Part shown: in pieces, positions 8,162 through 20,900 of the stretch
Layout: each line of letters begins with the position of its first letter
Position numbering within the stretch: position 1 is the first letter of the stretch
Assembly: GCA_977017575.1 (NCBI GenBank)
Contig: CDRNVI010000164.1
Span: 186,001-250,000, forward strand
Direction of reading: 5' to 3'
From: Paramoeba atlantica
Lineage: Eukaryota; Discosea
Length of the DNA: 64,000 nt
The notes under the pieces: generated by a model
What the model was told of the DNA's origin: nothing
Seen by the model: the letters and a program-made list of their open reading frames with translations, nothing else
Database searches by the model: none
Made by a program: the position numbers and the translations under genes

Positions 8162-11100
8162 GGTTTATGGCGCTGGAATTGCAGTTACTTTGTCCGTGGG
8201 TGTCTACTATTTCTTCTTAAGGTCAACTGCTGCGGGGCAAATCACAAAAAACGATGAAGAACAAAAAGATCAAAACGAACAACAATCTCGTGAGATAGAT
8301 TTTGGAAGTGCATCTGCGAAAGAAATTGTTCCCTCAAAAGTTGATTTGAAGAAAAAGGAGGAAGGAGTGAGAAAGAAAAAAGAGGAGGAAGAGAAGAAGA
8401 AGAAAGAAGAGGAAGAGAAAAAGAAAAAAGAGGAGGAAGAGAATAAGAAAAGAGAAGAAGAGAAAAAGAAAAAAGCAGAAGAAGAGAAAAAGAAAAAGGA
8501 TGAAGAGGCAAAGAAAAAGAAAGCAGAAGAAGCGAGGAAGAAGAAGGAAGAGGAAGAGAAAAAGAAAAGAGAAGAAGAGGAAAAGAAAAGAAGGGAAGAA
8601 GAGGTGAGGAAAAAGAAAGCTGCGGAAGAAGAAGCAAGAAAGAAGAAAGAAGAAGAAAAGAAGAAAAGAGAAGATGAAGAGAAGAAAGAAGAAGAAAGGA
8701 AGAGGAAGGAAGAGGTGGCGAGGTTAAAGAAAGAAGAAGAAGAGAGGAAGGGGAAAGAAGAAGAAAGAAAGAGAAGAGAGGAAGAAGAGAAGAGAGAGAG
8801 AGAAGAGAGAAAGAAGAGGGAGGAAGAAGAGAGATTGAAGAGAGAAGAGGAAGAGAGAAAGAAGAGGGAAGAAGAAGAGAAGAAGAAAAAAGAGGAGGAG
8901 GAGAGGTTGAGAAAGGAAGAGGAAGAAAGATTAAGAAAAGAGAAAGAAGAGAAACAGAAAAAGGTGGAAGAAGAAGAGAGAAAGAGAAAAGAAGAAGAGG
9001 AGGAGGAGAGGCTTAAAAAAGAGAAAGAGGAAGAAGAGAGATTGAAGAAAGAAGAAGAAGAGAGGTTGAGAAAAGAAGAAGAGGAAAGACAGAAGAAAGA
9101 AGAAGAAGAGAGACTCAAGAGGGAAGAAGAAGAGAGACAAAGAAAGGAAGAAGAGGAGAGAAAGAAAAGAGAGGAAGAAGAGAGACTCCAAAAAGAAGAA
9201 GAAGAGAGACTCAAGAAGGAAGAAGAGGAAAGACAGAGGAAAGAGGAAGAAGAGAGATTGAAAAAAGAAGAAGAAGAGAGATTGAAAAAAGAAGAAGAAG
9301 AGAGATTGAAAAAAGAGGAAGAAGAGCGATTGAAAAAAGAAGAGGAGGAAAGACAAAAGAAAGAAGAGGAAGAAAGACTGAGAAAAGAAGAAGAGGAGAG
9401 ATTGAAAAAAGAGGAAGAGGAGAGACAAAAGAAAGAAGAAGAAGAGAGACTCAAAAAAGAAGAAGAAGAGAGGCAAAGAAAAGAAGAGGAAGAGAGACAA
9501 AAGAAAGAAGAAGAAGAGAGACTCAAAAAAGAAGAAGAAGAGAGATTGAAAAAAGAAGAGGAAGAAAGACAACAGAGAGAAGAGGAAGAGAGACTCAAAA
9601 AAGAAGAAGAAGAGAGACTCAAAAGGGAAGAAGAGGAGAGACAGAAGAGAGAAGAGGAAGAGAAGCAAAAAGAAGAGAAAGAAGAAGAGAAAGAAGAAGA
9701 GGGGAAGAAAGAATTAAAAGAAGGACAATATTTGTGCGCGAAATGCAACGAAGTTAACGAACAAGAGGACGTTTTCTGTGCGGAATGTGGCCATAAACGA
9801 GAGGAGAAAGAAGAAGAGAAAGAAGAAGAGAAGAAGGAAGAGAAACAAGAAGAAGATGGGATATATATTTGTAGTAAGTGTGGAGAAAAGAATCCAATCG
9901 ATGAAGGAGTCTTCTGTTCAGAATGTGGCCACAAAAACGAAATTGGAAAAAAGAAAGAAATTCCGATCCTTATTCTCACAGAAATTCCGTAATTCTCTTT
10001 ATTTTTTTACCCTCTCTCTCCTTCTCCCTTTCTCTCTTTTCCTTTCTCGAGCTCCTTTCCCTTTATTCTTGATCTCTCAATTTTCAACTCTCTTTTTTCT
10101 CTTTTAACTTTTCCCCTTTCACAGAAAAACAGAGAAAATTTTGACTCACCAAACAAGAGAAAGAGCAAGAACAGCAACCAGAAAACCATCACAATGGCCA
10201 CTTCCAATCGATATTTCTGTTACAGATTTGCAGTATGAGCCCAAAAAGGTATTTTTTTTTTGGAATTTTTTGGAATTTTTTGGAATTTTATTGTTTTGTT
10301 TTATTTGTTTTTTTGTAGTCGTTTATTCTAATTGTTTGTTGTGATTGATTGATTGTTGTTCTTGTTGGATCTTATTGTGGTAATCTTGGCTGTTTATTCT
10401 TCTCCATAACTCATTTTTTTTTGTTCAAAAAGGCTCCTCAATCAGCCGTTGGACGTCCAGGGATGGGAGGAATTAACCCTGGTCTTGCTCTTGCAGGTCT
10501 CCGAAAAACAGACTTTTCAAAATCAGAGGCGAGTTTTTTAGGTTTTCTCTCTCTCCTTGTTTTCTTTTTAAATTCTTTTGACTCACTTTTTGGTTTTCTT
10601 TCGTAGAATCGGGCAGCAGTTCCAAACCTGCACCTGCACCTGAGGGTTCAATTTTCTTTTGTCAGACCATTTTCTTTTTTTCTTTTTTTTTCTTAAAAAA
10701 TCTTTTCATAGAGGGTTCATTGGAGTCCAAACGAGCCGCTATTGCTGCAGGTAAGAGTTTTGCACAAAAAAAGAGAATGAGATTGAAGATTGTGAGCTGA
10801 CTTGAAAAAATAGTTGGGGGATTAGTGCGAAAAGATACAATGTCTTCATTCAATTTGGATCCCTTAGCTGCTTTGCGAGCGAAAAAGAAGAGTTTCCCTC
10901 CTCCCAAACGTTTGTATTTGTTTTTTTCTTTCTGTCAGAGAGGATGTTTTAATGTCTCTCTCGTTCTTAAACTTATTATTTTTTGTTTTATTTAGTTGAG
11001 GGCGAGGATGGTGAAGGAGAAGGAGGTTCTTTTTTTTTTTCTCTCCAAAAAAACAGAACCTTTGTCTCACCCTTTCTAAACTAGAGCCAGAAAAACCAGC

Positions 11101-12251
11101 AATTGATCCATTGGCAGCACTGAAAGCACGAAAAGCTGCTCGTTCTCCATCTCCAAACCCACCAGGAAGCGCCCAGGAAGAAGGTTTGAATTTTCACATG
11201 ATCACCAATGAAAAAGAAACCATTATCCTTAGCTCACAAATCCAATAAAATAGAACCAGAAAAACCAGCACTTGATCCATTGGCAGCACTGAAAGCCCGA
11301 AAAGCTGCTCGTTCTCCTTCTCCAAACCCGCCCCAGGAAGAAGGTTTGATTTTTCAGCAAATGAAAATCTGTGATCACTTCCTCACAAACCAAATACAGA
11401 ACCAGAAAAACCAGTAATTGATCCATTGGCAGCACTGAAAGCTCGAAAAGTCATTCGTTCTCAAACACCCAACCCACCAGGGACTGTCCAGGAAGAAGGT
11501 TTGATTTTTCACACAACAAATGGAAAAAAATCTGTGATCACTTCCTCACAAACCAAATACAGAACCAGAAAAATCAACACTTGATCCATTGGCAGCACTG
11601 AAAGCTCGAAAGGCCACCCGTTCTCAAACACCCAACCCACCAGAAAGTGCAAAATCAGGTTTTTCTCTTTCCTTCTAAAATTAAAACCACATAAGATAAT
11701 AAAAATCAAAGAGATAACAAACAATATTACCATCACCAAAACTCAATCATCAACAACAGAAGGATTAATTCGAACCAGAGTTCGAGCGGATACTCTGAAT
11801 TCACAACCCCTTGCCACTCGAGATCCTTTGGCTGCTTTGCGAGCAAAGAAGAAAGCAGCTGCTGAATCGCCTTCTTCGACTCTAAGAGTTGATTCTGACG
11901 AACAAGAAGAGGGTTTTGAATTTTTTTTTAAATCCAGATTCTTTTTCTTTTCGTTGACAAATCAATACACAGAACCTGCAAAACTTGACCCACTTGCTGC
12001 TCTCAAAGCAAAAAAGAGAGCTGGGACAGCTTCTCCAGCTCCAGCCAGCCCAGCCTCCCCAAATTTAATACAAGGTTCGTTTTTTTTCAAATCTCAATAT
12101 TTAATTAATATTTTTACTTGTCAAATTTTTGATTTTTAATTGAACTTTCTTAGAAGGAGCCTCACCCAAGCTAGATCCACTCGCTGCCTTGAAAGCAAAA
12201 AGAAAACAAGAAGGGAAAACAAGTACAGGTGCTCTGCGAATTGAGATGTGA
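8162..12251 (+). CDS. DPLAALK family gene 1: hydrophobic segment, single alpha-helix, zinc ribbons, DPLAALK repeats
   Basis: A large exon (8162-9988) begins after an acceptor at 8160-8161. It encodes a hydrophobic segment (GAGIAVTLSVGVYYFFL, possible membrane anchor), about 450 residues of E/K/R repeats with an eight-residue period (EEEERLKK), and two zinc ribbons (YLCAKCNEVNEQEDVFCAEC and YICSKC...FCSEC). The frame then splices in phase (9989-10124 intron) to 10125-10248 and on through about twelve small exons: 10433-10541, 10607-10645, 10712-10750, 10814-10909, about 10996-11025, 11085-11183, 11254-11343, 11400-11498, 11563-11658, about 11760-11913, 11973-12074 and 12154-12251. Most of these encode one DPLAALKARK motif. 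The end is ALRIEM then TGA. A paralogue at 42-48.7 kb has the same order and the end VLRIDM. I do not recognise the family; the 5' exon is unresolved. Confidence 0.8.
8340..9690 (+). repeat. Coding minisatellite, 24-base unit (E/K/R single alpha-helix)
   Basis: Imperfect tandem units of about 24 bases encode the octet EEEERLKK and variants, around 50 units. E/R/K patterns of this kind form stable single alpha-helices rather than classic coiled coils. Third-position A/G variation between units suggests ongoing slippage and exchange under protein-level constraint. Confidence 0.85.
11085..12251 (+). repeat. Tandemly duplicated DPLAALK exons, gene 1
   Basis: Four exons (11085-11183, 11254-11343, 11400-11498, 11563-11658) and their flanking introns are near-copies. 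Each reads EPEKPxxDPLAALKARKxxRS followed by a Pro-rich tail. Three more diverged copies follow up to 12251, and another lies at 10814-10909. The exons are symmetrical in phase, so each duplication keeps the frame. Confidence 0.88.
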
Positions 12252-12409
12252 GTGAAAAAAAAATCATAAAGATCTCTTTTTTTTGAAATTTTTTTTTTCT
12301 TTTGGGAAGATTGAACAAATTGAAAGGGAACCAGAATCTCAATTCCCCAAAACTATTCCTTATGAACTCTCAAAACATCATTATCTGTCATCACCAACTC
12401 AAAGTCCGG

Positions 12410-12436
12410 CTCTAAATTTAGAACTCTAAATTTAGC
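12410..12436 (+). promoter_or_regulatory. Tandem CTCTAAATTTAG element upstream of the ankyrin gene
   Basis: Two copies, 12410-12421 and 12424-12435, about 85-110 bases upstream of the ATG at 12519. The same core, in either orientation, recurs at other gene starts (25937, 31982, 37281, 48813, 48884). A binding site or initiator role is inferred from recurrence and position only. Confidence 0.5.
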
Positions 12437-12518
12437 AACTGAAAAATTTGTTTTTTTGGTTTTTCTCTCTTTCTCTTTTTCTCTTTTTTTCTGTTCTGTG
12501 CTTTCCTTTTGTGTCTTG

Positions 12519-15500
12519 ATGTCTTCGCGAGAGACAAGTGAGACCTTGATCTCCGCGGTAAAGAGACATGACGTTGAACTAGTGAAAAAAGCACTTCTTC
12601 AACAAAACGCAGATGTGAATTATCAACCACAAAAGGTTACAACACCTTGGGGGATGTTTTTGGGATCACAATCGCATGAAGACAAACGTGATTGGTCTCC
12701 TTTGATGGAAGCAGTGACAAACAATTATGTTGATTTGGTTGAGTTGTTGTTTAATATGAAAGCGGATGTGAATTTGGAAGATAGTAAAGGGAATACTGCG
12801 CTTCATTTAGCTTGTGCGTATGGGAGAGATCAGATTACGACTCTTTTGTTTGAAAAAGAAGCGAATACAGTTGCCCAAAACCATCGAGGGCAAACTCCTC
12901 TTCATCTTGCAGCAGCTCACTCTCTCCCATGTACAAAACTTCTTCTTTTATCAGGTGTAGATCCCAAAACGCAATGCCATGAAGGATTGTCCCCTCTCCA
13001 TGAAGCATGCAAAGAAAATAATGTTGATATTTTGTGGATGTTGTTGTTGGCTGGGGGAGATATAGAACAAAGAGATAAGAATGGCGCAACTCCTGTTTTT
13101 TATGCTGCTTCTTTTGGGGCAACTCGGTGTTATGATATGTTGGTTGAACAAGGCGCTGATGTTAATGTTCCTACTTATGATGGCCAGACTTGTCTTCATG
13201 CCAGGTTTTTTTTTTTTTTTGTGTTTGTTTCTTTTGAAAAATGAGTTGTTATTTTTTTGAGAAACTTGGTTTTTTTTTTGTGATTAAAAAATGATTTTTT
13301 TGTTTTGTTTTTAGTATTCTGAACAAAGATAATGCTATTCTTTTCCGGCTCCTGGCTCGAGATAATGCAGCTGTTGCTGTGGAGAATCAACAAAAGCTTA
13401 CTCCTCTCCATCTTGCTGCTTCTCTTGGAAAGGTTCTTCTTCTCTTTTCAGTTTTTTCCCTCCCTTTTTTCTCAAGAGTTTTTCTAGGGAAGTTGTGCCT
13501 CTCTCTTGATCACAAAAGAAGCCTCTGTGGATGCGCAGGTACTTTTACTTTCTGTTTCTTTTCTAAACTTCCCTTTTTTTTTCTTTCTTTTCTTTCTCTT
13601 TCTTCATTTTCTTTTCCTTACCTTATCTTATCCCCCTCCTCACAGACCCACCTCGGAAATACCCCTCTTCATCTCGCAGTCCTCCGTCTTGGAACGACCC
13701 TCTCAAAAGAAGAAGAATTAAAAGCTATCTCGTGTATTGAAATCTTGTTAGACAAAGGAGCAGGATGGAAAATGCAAAATCATGAGGGGCTTACTCCTGT
13801 ACATATGGCCTGTTTGGTGGGGAATTCTATGGCGTTAAAATCGTTGTTAAATCATGCGCATCGAGTTGTTAGAACCCAGAAGAGGCAGGTTGTAAATGTG
13901 GGGAGTGTGGTTGTGCAGTGTCAACATAGTGTTTGTGGAAAGAAGAAGGTGTCTGGGTGGGATAAGGTGAGAGGGATGTTGAGGGGGGAGATGAACTCAG
14001 GTTTGATGGATTTTTTAAATTAAAAATTTAATTCTCCTTTTTTCCCTCCTTTCTCACCTTTTTTAATTAATTAGCGAATGTTGTTCGAACTGGTGTTTCT
14101 TGGGCCTTCAGCTCTGAATCTACTCTTTTGTCCTCTCCCTCTTCTCCTTCTTCATCCTCCACTAATTCTTCCTCTTCCTCTTCCACTCCCTCTTCCTCTT
14201 CCTCTTCCTCTTCCTCTTCTTCTTCCCTTATTTCTGCTTTATCTTCCTCAACACCTGCTCTATGTGCGGTCAAAGATCTTAAATCAGAAGAAAAAACCCC
14301 ACCTGGTTCTCCTCAAGTTCCAGTTCGAAGTCTCTCTTCTCTCCCGGCCGCGACATTTTCTCATCACTCTCGAGAGAAAGATCTTCCTACTGGCGGACCA
14401 GCGGCGGTACTAAAGAGACAATTCTCTCCTCAAAATCTTTTGAGGAAGACAAATTCAACTGACTACGCTTTTAATCCCCAAGAATCAACATCAACCAACT
14501 CGATGAAATCGGCGCTCCCTCCCCCTCTTGCAGCTCCTCCTGTCCCCGGCCCTCGTAAATCTGTGCCGCGTATCTTCCCCCGTTCTGGGAGTGGAGTGCC
14601 TCCTTCTGTCGCAAGGGATAATCTTTATCCTGAGTTGGAAAAAGATGGGAAGAGTGAGGATTCTCCTTTACATTTGGCGGTGATTTCAGGGGATTATTCC
14701 ACTGTTGAGATGATATTGCCTGTAGTGTGTCCCAGGTATTTTTTCCATTTATTGTGTAATTTCGCCCACTTTTTTTTGCATTGGTTTTTTTAACCTTTTT
14801 TTAGACAGAAAATGGAATTGGAGAATCGCCCAATTGACAAGTATGATGAAGGAGGTAAGTTTTTTCTTTTTTCCTTTCCTTTCTCCCCTTCTTCTCACCC
14901 TCCACAAAAAGGATTTACTCCTCTCTGTCTCGCCGCCTCATTAGGGCATCACAAGTTGATTGACTTTTTGTTAAAAAATGAGGCAGACCCAAACAAACCA
15001 GATTCAAATGGGAATACTCCTCTTCATTTAGCTGCAAGAAACCCTTCTTCTGAACACGCACTGGTTTATTTTTCATTTTTGTCACCCCTCTTTTGGTCAG
15101 AAGAAGGGTCGTTATTTTTCCTTTCCCCTCCTTTTTTTCCTCCTCCAATTCACTCTTTTTAAATCTAGTGTGTTCAAGAACTTCTTGCAAGTGGAGCGGA
15201 ACTTGACTCACAAGACAAACAAGGAAATACCCCTCTCCATGTCGCTTGTGAATCCGGAAGTCTCTCTTCAATCAATGTTTTAATCGAGAACGAAGCATCA
15301 ATTGATTCTTTAAATCAATATGGGCACAGTGCAATTGAAATAGCATGTTGGTATGGGTTTGAGAAAATATTGCAAACATTAATTCAATTTCGAGTGAAAA
15401 AAGCTACAACTCCTTCTCTTCCACCTCCACCATTTCCTTCTTCCATTTCTGCGTTACACATTGCGGCCTTTCGAGGGCATACAAGATGTTTGGCTTTGTT

Positions 15501-17509
15501 GTTGGAGAGTGGGATGGTCGTGACAAGGAATGATGACAGTGGGAGGAAAGCTCTTCATCTTGCAGCTGCGACAGGGGAAAGAGAATGTATTCAGTTTTTG
15601 TTGGCGAAGGTTATTTTTGTTTATTTTTCAGATATTTTTTTTAGTTGATTGTTTCAGTTGATTTTGCTGACATCTTTCTTTTCTTTTAGGGAGCGGATCC
15701 AAATGTAGAGGTTAAAGGATGTGGTTTAAGTGCAGCAGGAATTTGTTCAATTGGAGGACACCAAGATTGTTTGCCTCTTATCCATACACACAAAGGATCA
15801 ATGCAAATGGGAACAGGTTTTTTAAAGAAGGAACAAGAGATTTTTAAAAATCTAAAAATTTTGATATTATTCTAATACTGATTTACAAATACTAGGGCAA
15901 CATGCATTGCATTTTGCTGCTGGAGCTGGGATGGTTCCAGTTGCGAATTATCTTTTAGAAACAAGAACGAACCCAGAATGCGAAGACAGGTTCTTTTCTC
16001 TTCCTTAAAATTCTTTTCAAGTTCATTGGTTCTTCGAATTTAATTCTGAGTGATAAAAATAGTCAAAGATGGACTCCTTTACATTTTGCTGCATTTAATG
16101 GTCATGCTCGTTGTTTGGAGGTTCTTCTCAGTGCTGGAGCTTCGCCATGTTTCTTTTTTTTCTCCTTTTCTTCTTTTCTTTTGTTAGTTAATCTAAACAA
16201 ACTCCTTTTCCCGATTCGAACCCTCTTTTTTCCTCTTCCCACTAAAAAGGTGCAAAAAATAACAAAGGAGACACTCCGCTTCACTGTGCAATCTCAAAAG
16301 GAACACAACACTGCGCTAAACTCCTCCTCGAAAAAGACCCAGCCCCTCTCCAAATGGCAAACAATCAAAATCTTTGTCCATTACAATTGGCTGTGATACA
16401 TAAACAATTTCAGTGTATTGAGTTGTTGTTGAAAGGGAAGAAAGTGAGTGATCCGAATTTGTGTGGTGATGGGGAGAGTGTGATTCATACTGTGGCGAGA
16501 TTTGGTTGTATTGAGGCGTTCCCTATTTTGATTGGTTCTATTTTTTTTTGTATCTTTTTCTCCAGTTAACAAAAAAGAGTTATCAAACGTTAAAACAACT
16601 CTTAAACATCCAATTTAATTTGTTTCCTGGTGTTTAGATATGGGATATGATCCTCGCTCTCTCACAAAAGAAGGGTTTTCGATCTTTCATACTGCGGCAA
16701 TCTCAAATCAAGGAGAGTTTTTACAAAGTCTTTTATCTGGTGCGGATGCAGCGAGGGTGAACGGGTTTGTTTTGTTTCTTTTTTCTCTCTCCTTTTTTCT
16801 TCCCTCTTTTCTTCCATCAAATTTTTATATTTAATTTTATTTCTCATTCAGTTTGGATCCAAATTGTACTGATCAATGTGGAAGAACTCCTCTTCATGTT
16901 GCCACAATTGTTAGAGCTTGGAGTTGTGTTCAAGTCCTTTTAAAACATGGCGTGACAGCTGACCGAATTGATCAGGTGGATGACGAGGGTGTGTCACCAA
17001 TTATTCATGCTTTGGCACCCTATTCTCCTCCTGTTTATGCACTAAATGGAGCTATAATTTCTACTGAATTGTGTTTGGATTTTAGGTGCGCTTTTTTGTT
17101 GTTGGAGATGGGATGTTCTATTGTTCATAAGGATCAGAATGGAGAGAGCGCTCTTATGTTGGCAATTCATTATGCAAATGTAGCGAATGAATTTATTGTT
17201 CAGCAATTGAGCTCAGGAAGGAAGTGGTTAGTGGAGTTGGTGGAATTGTTGTTGCAGTTTCAGAATTGCAATGTGAATGAGAGGAATTCATTTGGGATGA
17301 CTTGCTTACATATCATTGCGGAAACTTTCCTCCCAAAAGGAGGAGAAGAAGGAACAGAGAGAATGAAATTGTGGGAAAAAATATTTGATTGTTTGTTGGA
17401 GAGTGGAGCGGATTTATCAGTCACCGATTTGGCTGGGAGAACTCCTTCTGATATTGCAGTTGAAGTTGGGAATCATTGGTTTGAAAACAGATGTAAAAGG
17501 AGAGAATAG
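12519..17509 (+). CDS. Large ankyrin-repeat protein
   Basis: Multi-exon gene starting at the ATG at 12519 (MSSRETSETL) and ending with TAG at 17509, with roughly fourteen exons joined by short GT-AG introns. I count about 28 ankyrin-like units (for example NTALHLACAYGR, QTPLHLAAAHSL, NTPLHLAARNPS, NTPLHVACESGS, WTPLHFAAFNGH, RTPLHVATIVRA). The array is split at about 14090-14640 by a low-complexity Ser/Pro-rich insert. A very small exon at about 13482-13532 encodes GSCASLLITKEASVDAQ and completes a repeat. No kinase, channel or other domain is visible, so it is probably a scaffold protein. Its 3' end (about 17485-17640) is copied at 30.5 kb, and the flank beyond it at 24.6 kb. Confidence 0.88.
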
Positions 17510-17978
17510 CTCACAATAAAGGAAGGACGATGGGGAAGGAGGGTGGGGAGAGGAGCAGAAAAAGAATCATTAAAAAAAGAGAAAAATAAAGTTGTTCATT
17601 TTAAAAATTGGTTCGATTCTATTATCAAAAAAATGAAGACTTTGAACCCTCCCCTCTTCCCCCCCACCAAAAAAAGAGAAATGAACATAAGAAAGATATC
17701 TCTTTTATTTTAAATGTATTTCTCCCAATTCTGACTATTCCTTTACAATTCTCAGAAAAAGAGAATAAAAGGGAGAAAAGTGAAAAAAAAAGATAAACCT
17801 TTTGAATTGTTTCTGACAAAAGAGAAAACCATTCACCACATTCAGAAGATTCAGTAAAATAGAGAGATAACTTTTTCACTTTTTCACTTTTTCATCAGAC
17901 TAATTTCCTCCTCCCAAAAAAGATGAATAATTAATTTTTTTATTATTTACAATAAATGTTCTATTCAATCTGATGTTC
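17510..17978. other. Convergent spacer; source of segments copied at 24.6 and 30.5 kb
   Basis: A/T-rich 3' flanks of two convergent genes with AATAAA near 17586. Bases about 17485-17640 closely match 30525-30668, and about 17690-17775 match 24610-24695. No gene is seen here. Confidence 0.7.
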
Positions 17979-20900
17979 TTAATCTTCATTTTTTTTCGTA
18001 AATTTGTCTTTTAGATTCTTGTCACTGGGATTCCATTCTTTCTTTCCTTGATCGCCAGTCTCCCATTTTCGGATGATCTTTAATTGTCGAACTTCTCTTT
18101 GAGAACCCCACAAATCCTCATTCCCTTCATTTATTGTTGGGTGAACCGGGGTATTGCTCTGTCGTGTACTGGAAGAAGTTTCACCGAACTCCGATTGGAA
18201 AAATGCTGAGTAGTTGAATTGGAGTTGTAAGAAGAAGAGAAGGAAGACTTCAGTGATCATCAAAGTAATAAACATATAAACCGAAGATACAAATTCAATT
18301 GCCAAAATAAGAATAAATAGAAGACATCGAATGAAGAAAGAAAGAACGATTACACCCCCAATCACCATCACAAACCGTTTTGGTCGGCTCACTCTCTTTG
18401 ACAATTTGATCAAAGTGTACGAATAAAAACAAAAGATAGCTCCCAAAACAAACGTCACAGAAATGATCAACGATTGATAAATAATGGACAACGTTCGTGT
18501 GCTTTCTTCTTGTTTGTCATAAGAAGGCGCAACTCGTCCAGGACAAGGTGATTCTCCTTCTTCTTTCAGAATCACTTCAGAGTAAACAATCGTCACAATT
18601 ACCCAAAGAGACCACACAAAGATTAATCCCCAAATGACCGCTCCTTCTAATTTGTCAGAATCACGCATAAATGTCTTTTGAGCTACAACCTTTTGCCAAA
18701 AAAAGATGGATGTAATCACCACACTAAATAACAAAAAAGTTGGAATCTCAAAAACAATAAACTCAGCAAGTTCGTTTCCATCAAAAACCTCATTTGGATA
18801 TCCAAACATGAAAACAACTCGAAACACACACAAAATAATCAACAAAAACGAGATGATTCCCAACATTTGTGAGCTGTCACGATGTTGAAGGAAATAAACG
18901 AAATAGATTGACAACAGAGCAAAACAAATACAATAACAGACACCCAATGTGTACATCAAAGCACGTGTCTCTCGAGAAGTATACCCTTCTTCCCTCTCTT
19001 CATAATCTTCCAATCGGGAAATTGGATACAAACGAATTGTATTTTCGATCACTTCAGGAACATCTTCAACAACAATCGTACCACACCAAAACCGAGAACC
19101 AAAAACAAAAGATGTGTTCAGATCTGATATCCCAAGAGGATAAATTGTTCCCACAGCTTTCTTTGAGTATCCAATATCTGGTACTGGGTATTTTAAAATC
19201 TCTGTTGTTAAATGTTTTTTGTCACTCACCAAAAGACAAACCAAAAAAGATTTCACATTTATCAAAGTTCGAAAGGAAAGAACACTCCCATCTCCACGAA
19301 GAACACCAACTGTTGCAGATTTTTGATTCAACACAATCCCAAGTTGAAGTTTCTTTTCAAATTCAAACGAAATACTTGGGCGAGGTGGAGGAACAACAAA
19401 CCAAGCTTCAGAGACAATTGATAACTTCAACAAAGTACATCCTTCACGAATACTATCCAATGCAAAAGAAACTCTTGAAGATGGTCCTTTCACAAAAGAT
19501 GTTTCACCCACACAAGCACGTCTCACTCCGACTAATTCTTCCACCTCCTGATTTCCAACTTTTTGATTGTAACATTGGGGGGGATTGTTGTCCCCCTCAA
19601 CTGTCTCACTTGAATTGGAGAAACAATCACAGACTAACGAATTCAACGAAGAGGAAACATAATTGTTTTCACAAATCACTTCAGATTTTACCGCACAAGA
19701 AAATTGTTGTTCTTCCGTTGCTTCCAACCATTTTTGCAAGAGTTCAAAAGAGAGAGAAGGAGTCCATTGATATTTAACAACAGGTTGAATTTCTCTCCAA
19801 CGAAGTGTTCGTGAAACACCATGACTCCAAACACCTTGATACCATTCCCACGGATACTCAGAGATTCCACCACGACAATCACAATCTTCATCATCAAGCC
19901 AAAGTAATTGGTGCTGAATTAATGGTAGTTGACATCCATATCGACCATAATTTTTGTTTCTGCATTCTGTTTCGCTCATTGCTGGAGTTAACCACGTTCG
20001 CGCAGTTCCTGTGACTGGATTTGAAATACAACTCTCAGGAGATTGAACATAAGCCTCTCGACATCCACTCACAAGGCGATCTGTTGCATCTGGACAAAAA
20101 GTATATCTGAGTGTTGATACATAAATTCCAGATGTGAAACAAGCTCCAAACTGAACATCAATTTGATGGTCAGCATCAGATCGAATAATTGTTGTTGAAG
20201 GTCGGTCAGTGCAGTACCCAGAGTTTTCACACTCTTCTTGTGATTCACATTGATGCCATAAATCCACAAAACACTTCAAATATCGTTGGAATGTGGTTTC
20301 CCCATTACATGATGTTGTTTCCACAGATTCACATGTTTCCCAATTTGTGGAAGCATCAATCAATAAAGACAACTGCAAGTTTTGTGGAGTGTTTTGTTTT
20401 AGAATATGTGGAAAACACACAAAAAGAGAGGAAAAGAGAAAAAAAAAGAGAGAGGAAAAGAATGACCAAAAAAAAGAGAAAAAGAACCTCAGTACAACTC
20501 TCCAAAGTAGCATTTACAACACAAATCGAATCTTCATACCAAACAGCTCCAACATCAGAAATCCTGTTGAAACCTTCACAAAGACTTTCAGAATCAACAG
20601 CCACCAAACAAGCACCACGAAGTCCATCCAAAGACCGACAACTTTCTCCAGGACAATCAGTTGAGCAACGCCCAGTTTGTGCATAGCAATTTTCTGCAGA
20701 TAATCCAAAAATAATTTCGCCATCTCCCAACTCACAAGCCACTGTATTCTCACAAAAATCTTGATCACCAGGAATATAGATACATTCTTCATCTTCTCCT
20801 CCAGGACAATAAACACAATAATTCCCTTCTTTACATTTATCATCAGCATCATCACTACCACCATCACCACCACTCTCAGGAAGTCCAGTCACTGGACAAA

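Noticed and set aside
8270-9979. Long minus-strand frame, Ser/Phe/Leu-rich, about 570 residues
   Set aside because: It is the mirror of the E/K/R octet repeats; the repeat unit has no stop in several frames. The plus frame has the zinc ribbons and splice sites.
11085-11658. CRISPR-like regular spacing of near-identical 90-base blocks
   Set aside because: The blocks are coding exons with GT-AG borders in a eukaryotic gene; the repeats are far too long and occur outside prokaryotic context.
14067-14273. Glu-rich minus frame
   Set aside because: Mirror of the poly-Ser insert of the large ankyrin protein.
17608-17622. B-box-like GGTTCGATTCT (also at 30645)
   Set aside because: No acceptor, D or anticodon stems can be formed around it; it is part of a duplicated 3' flank.
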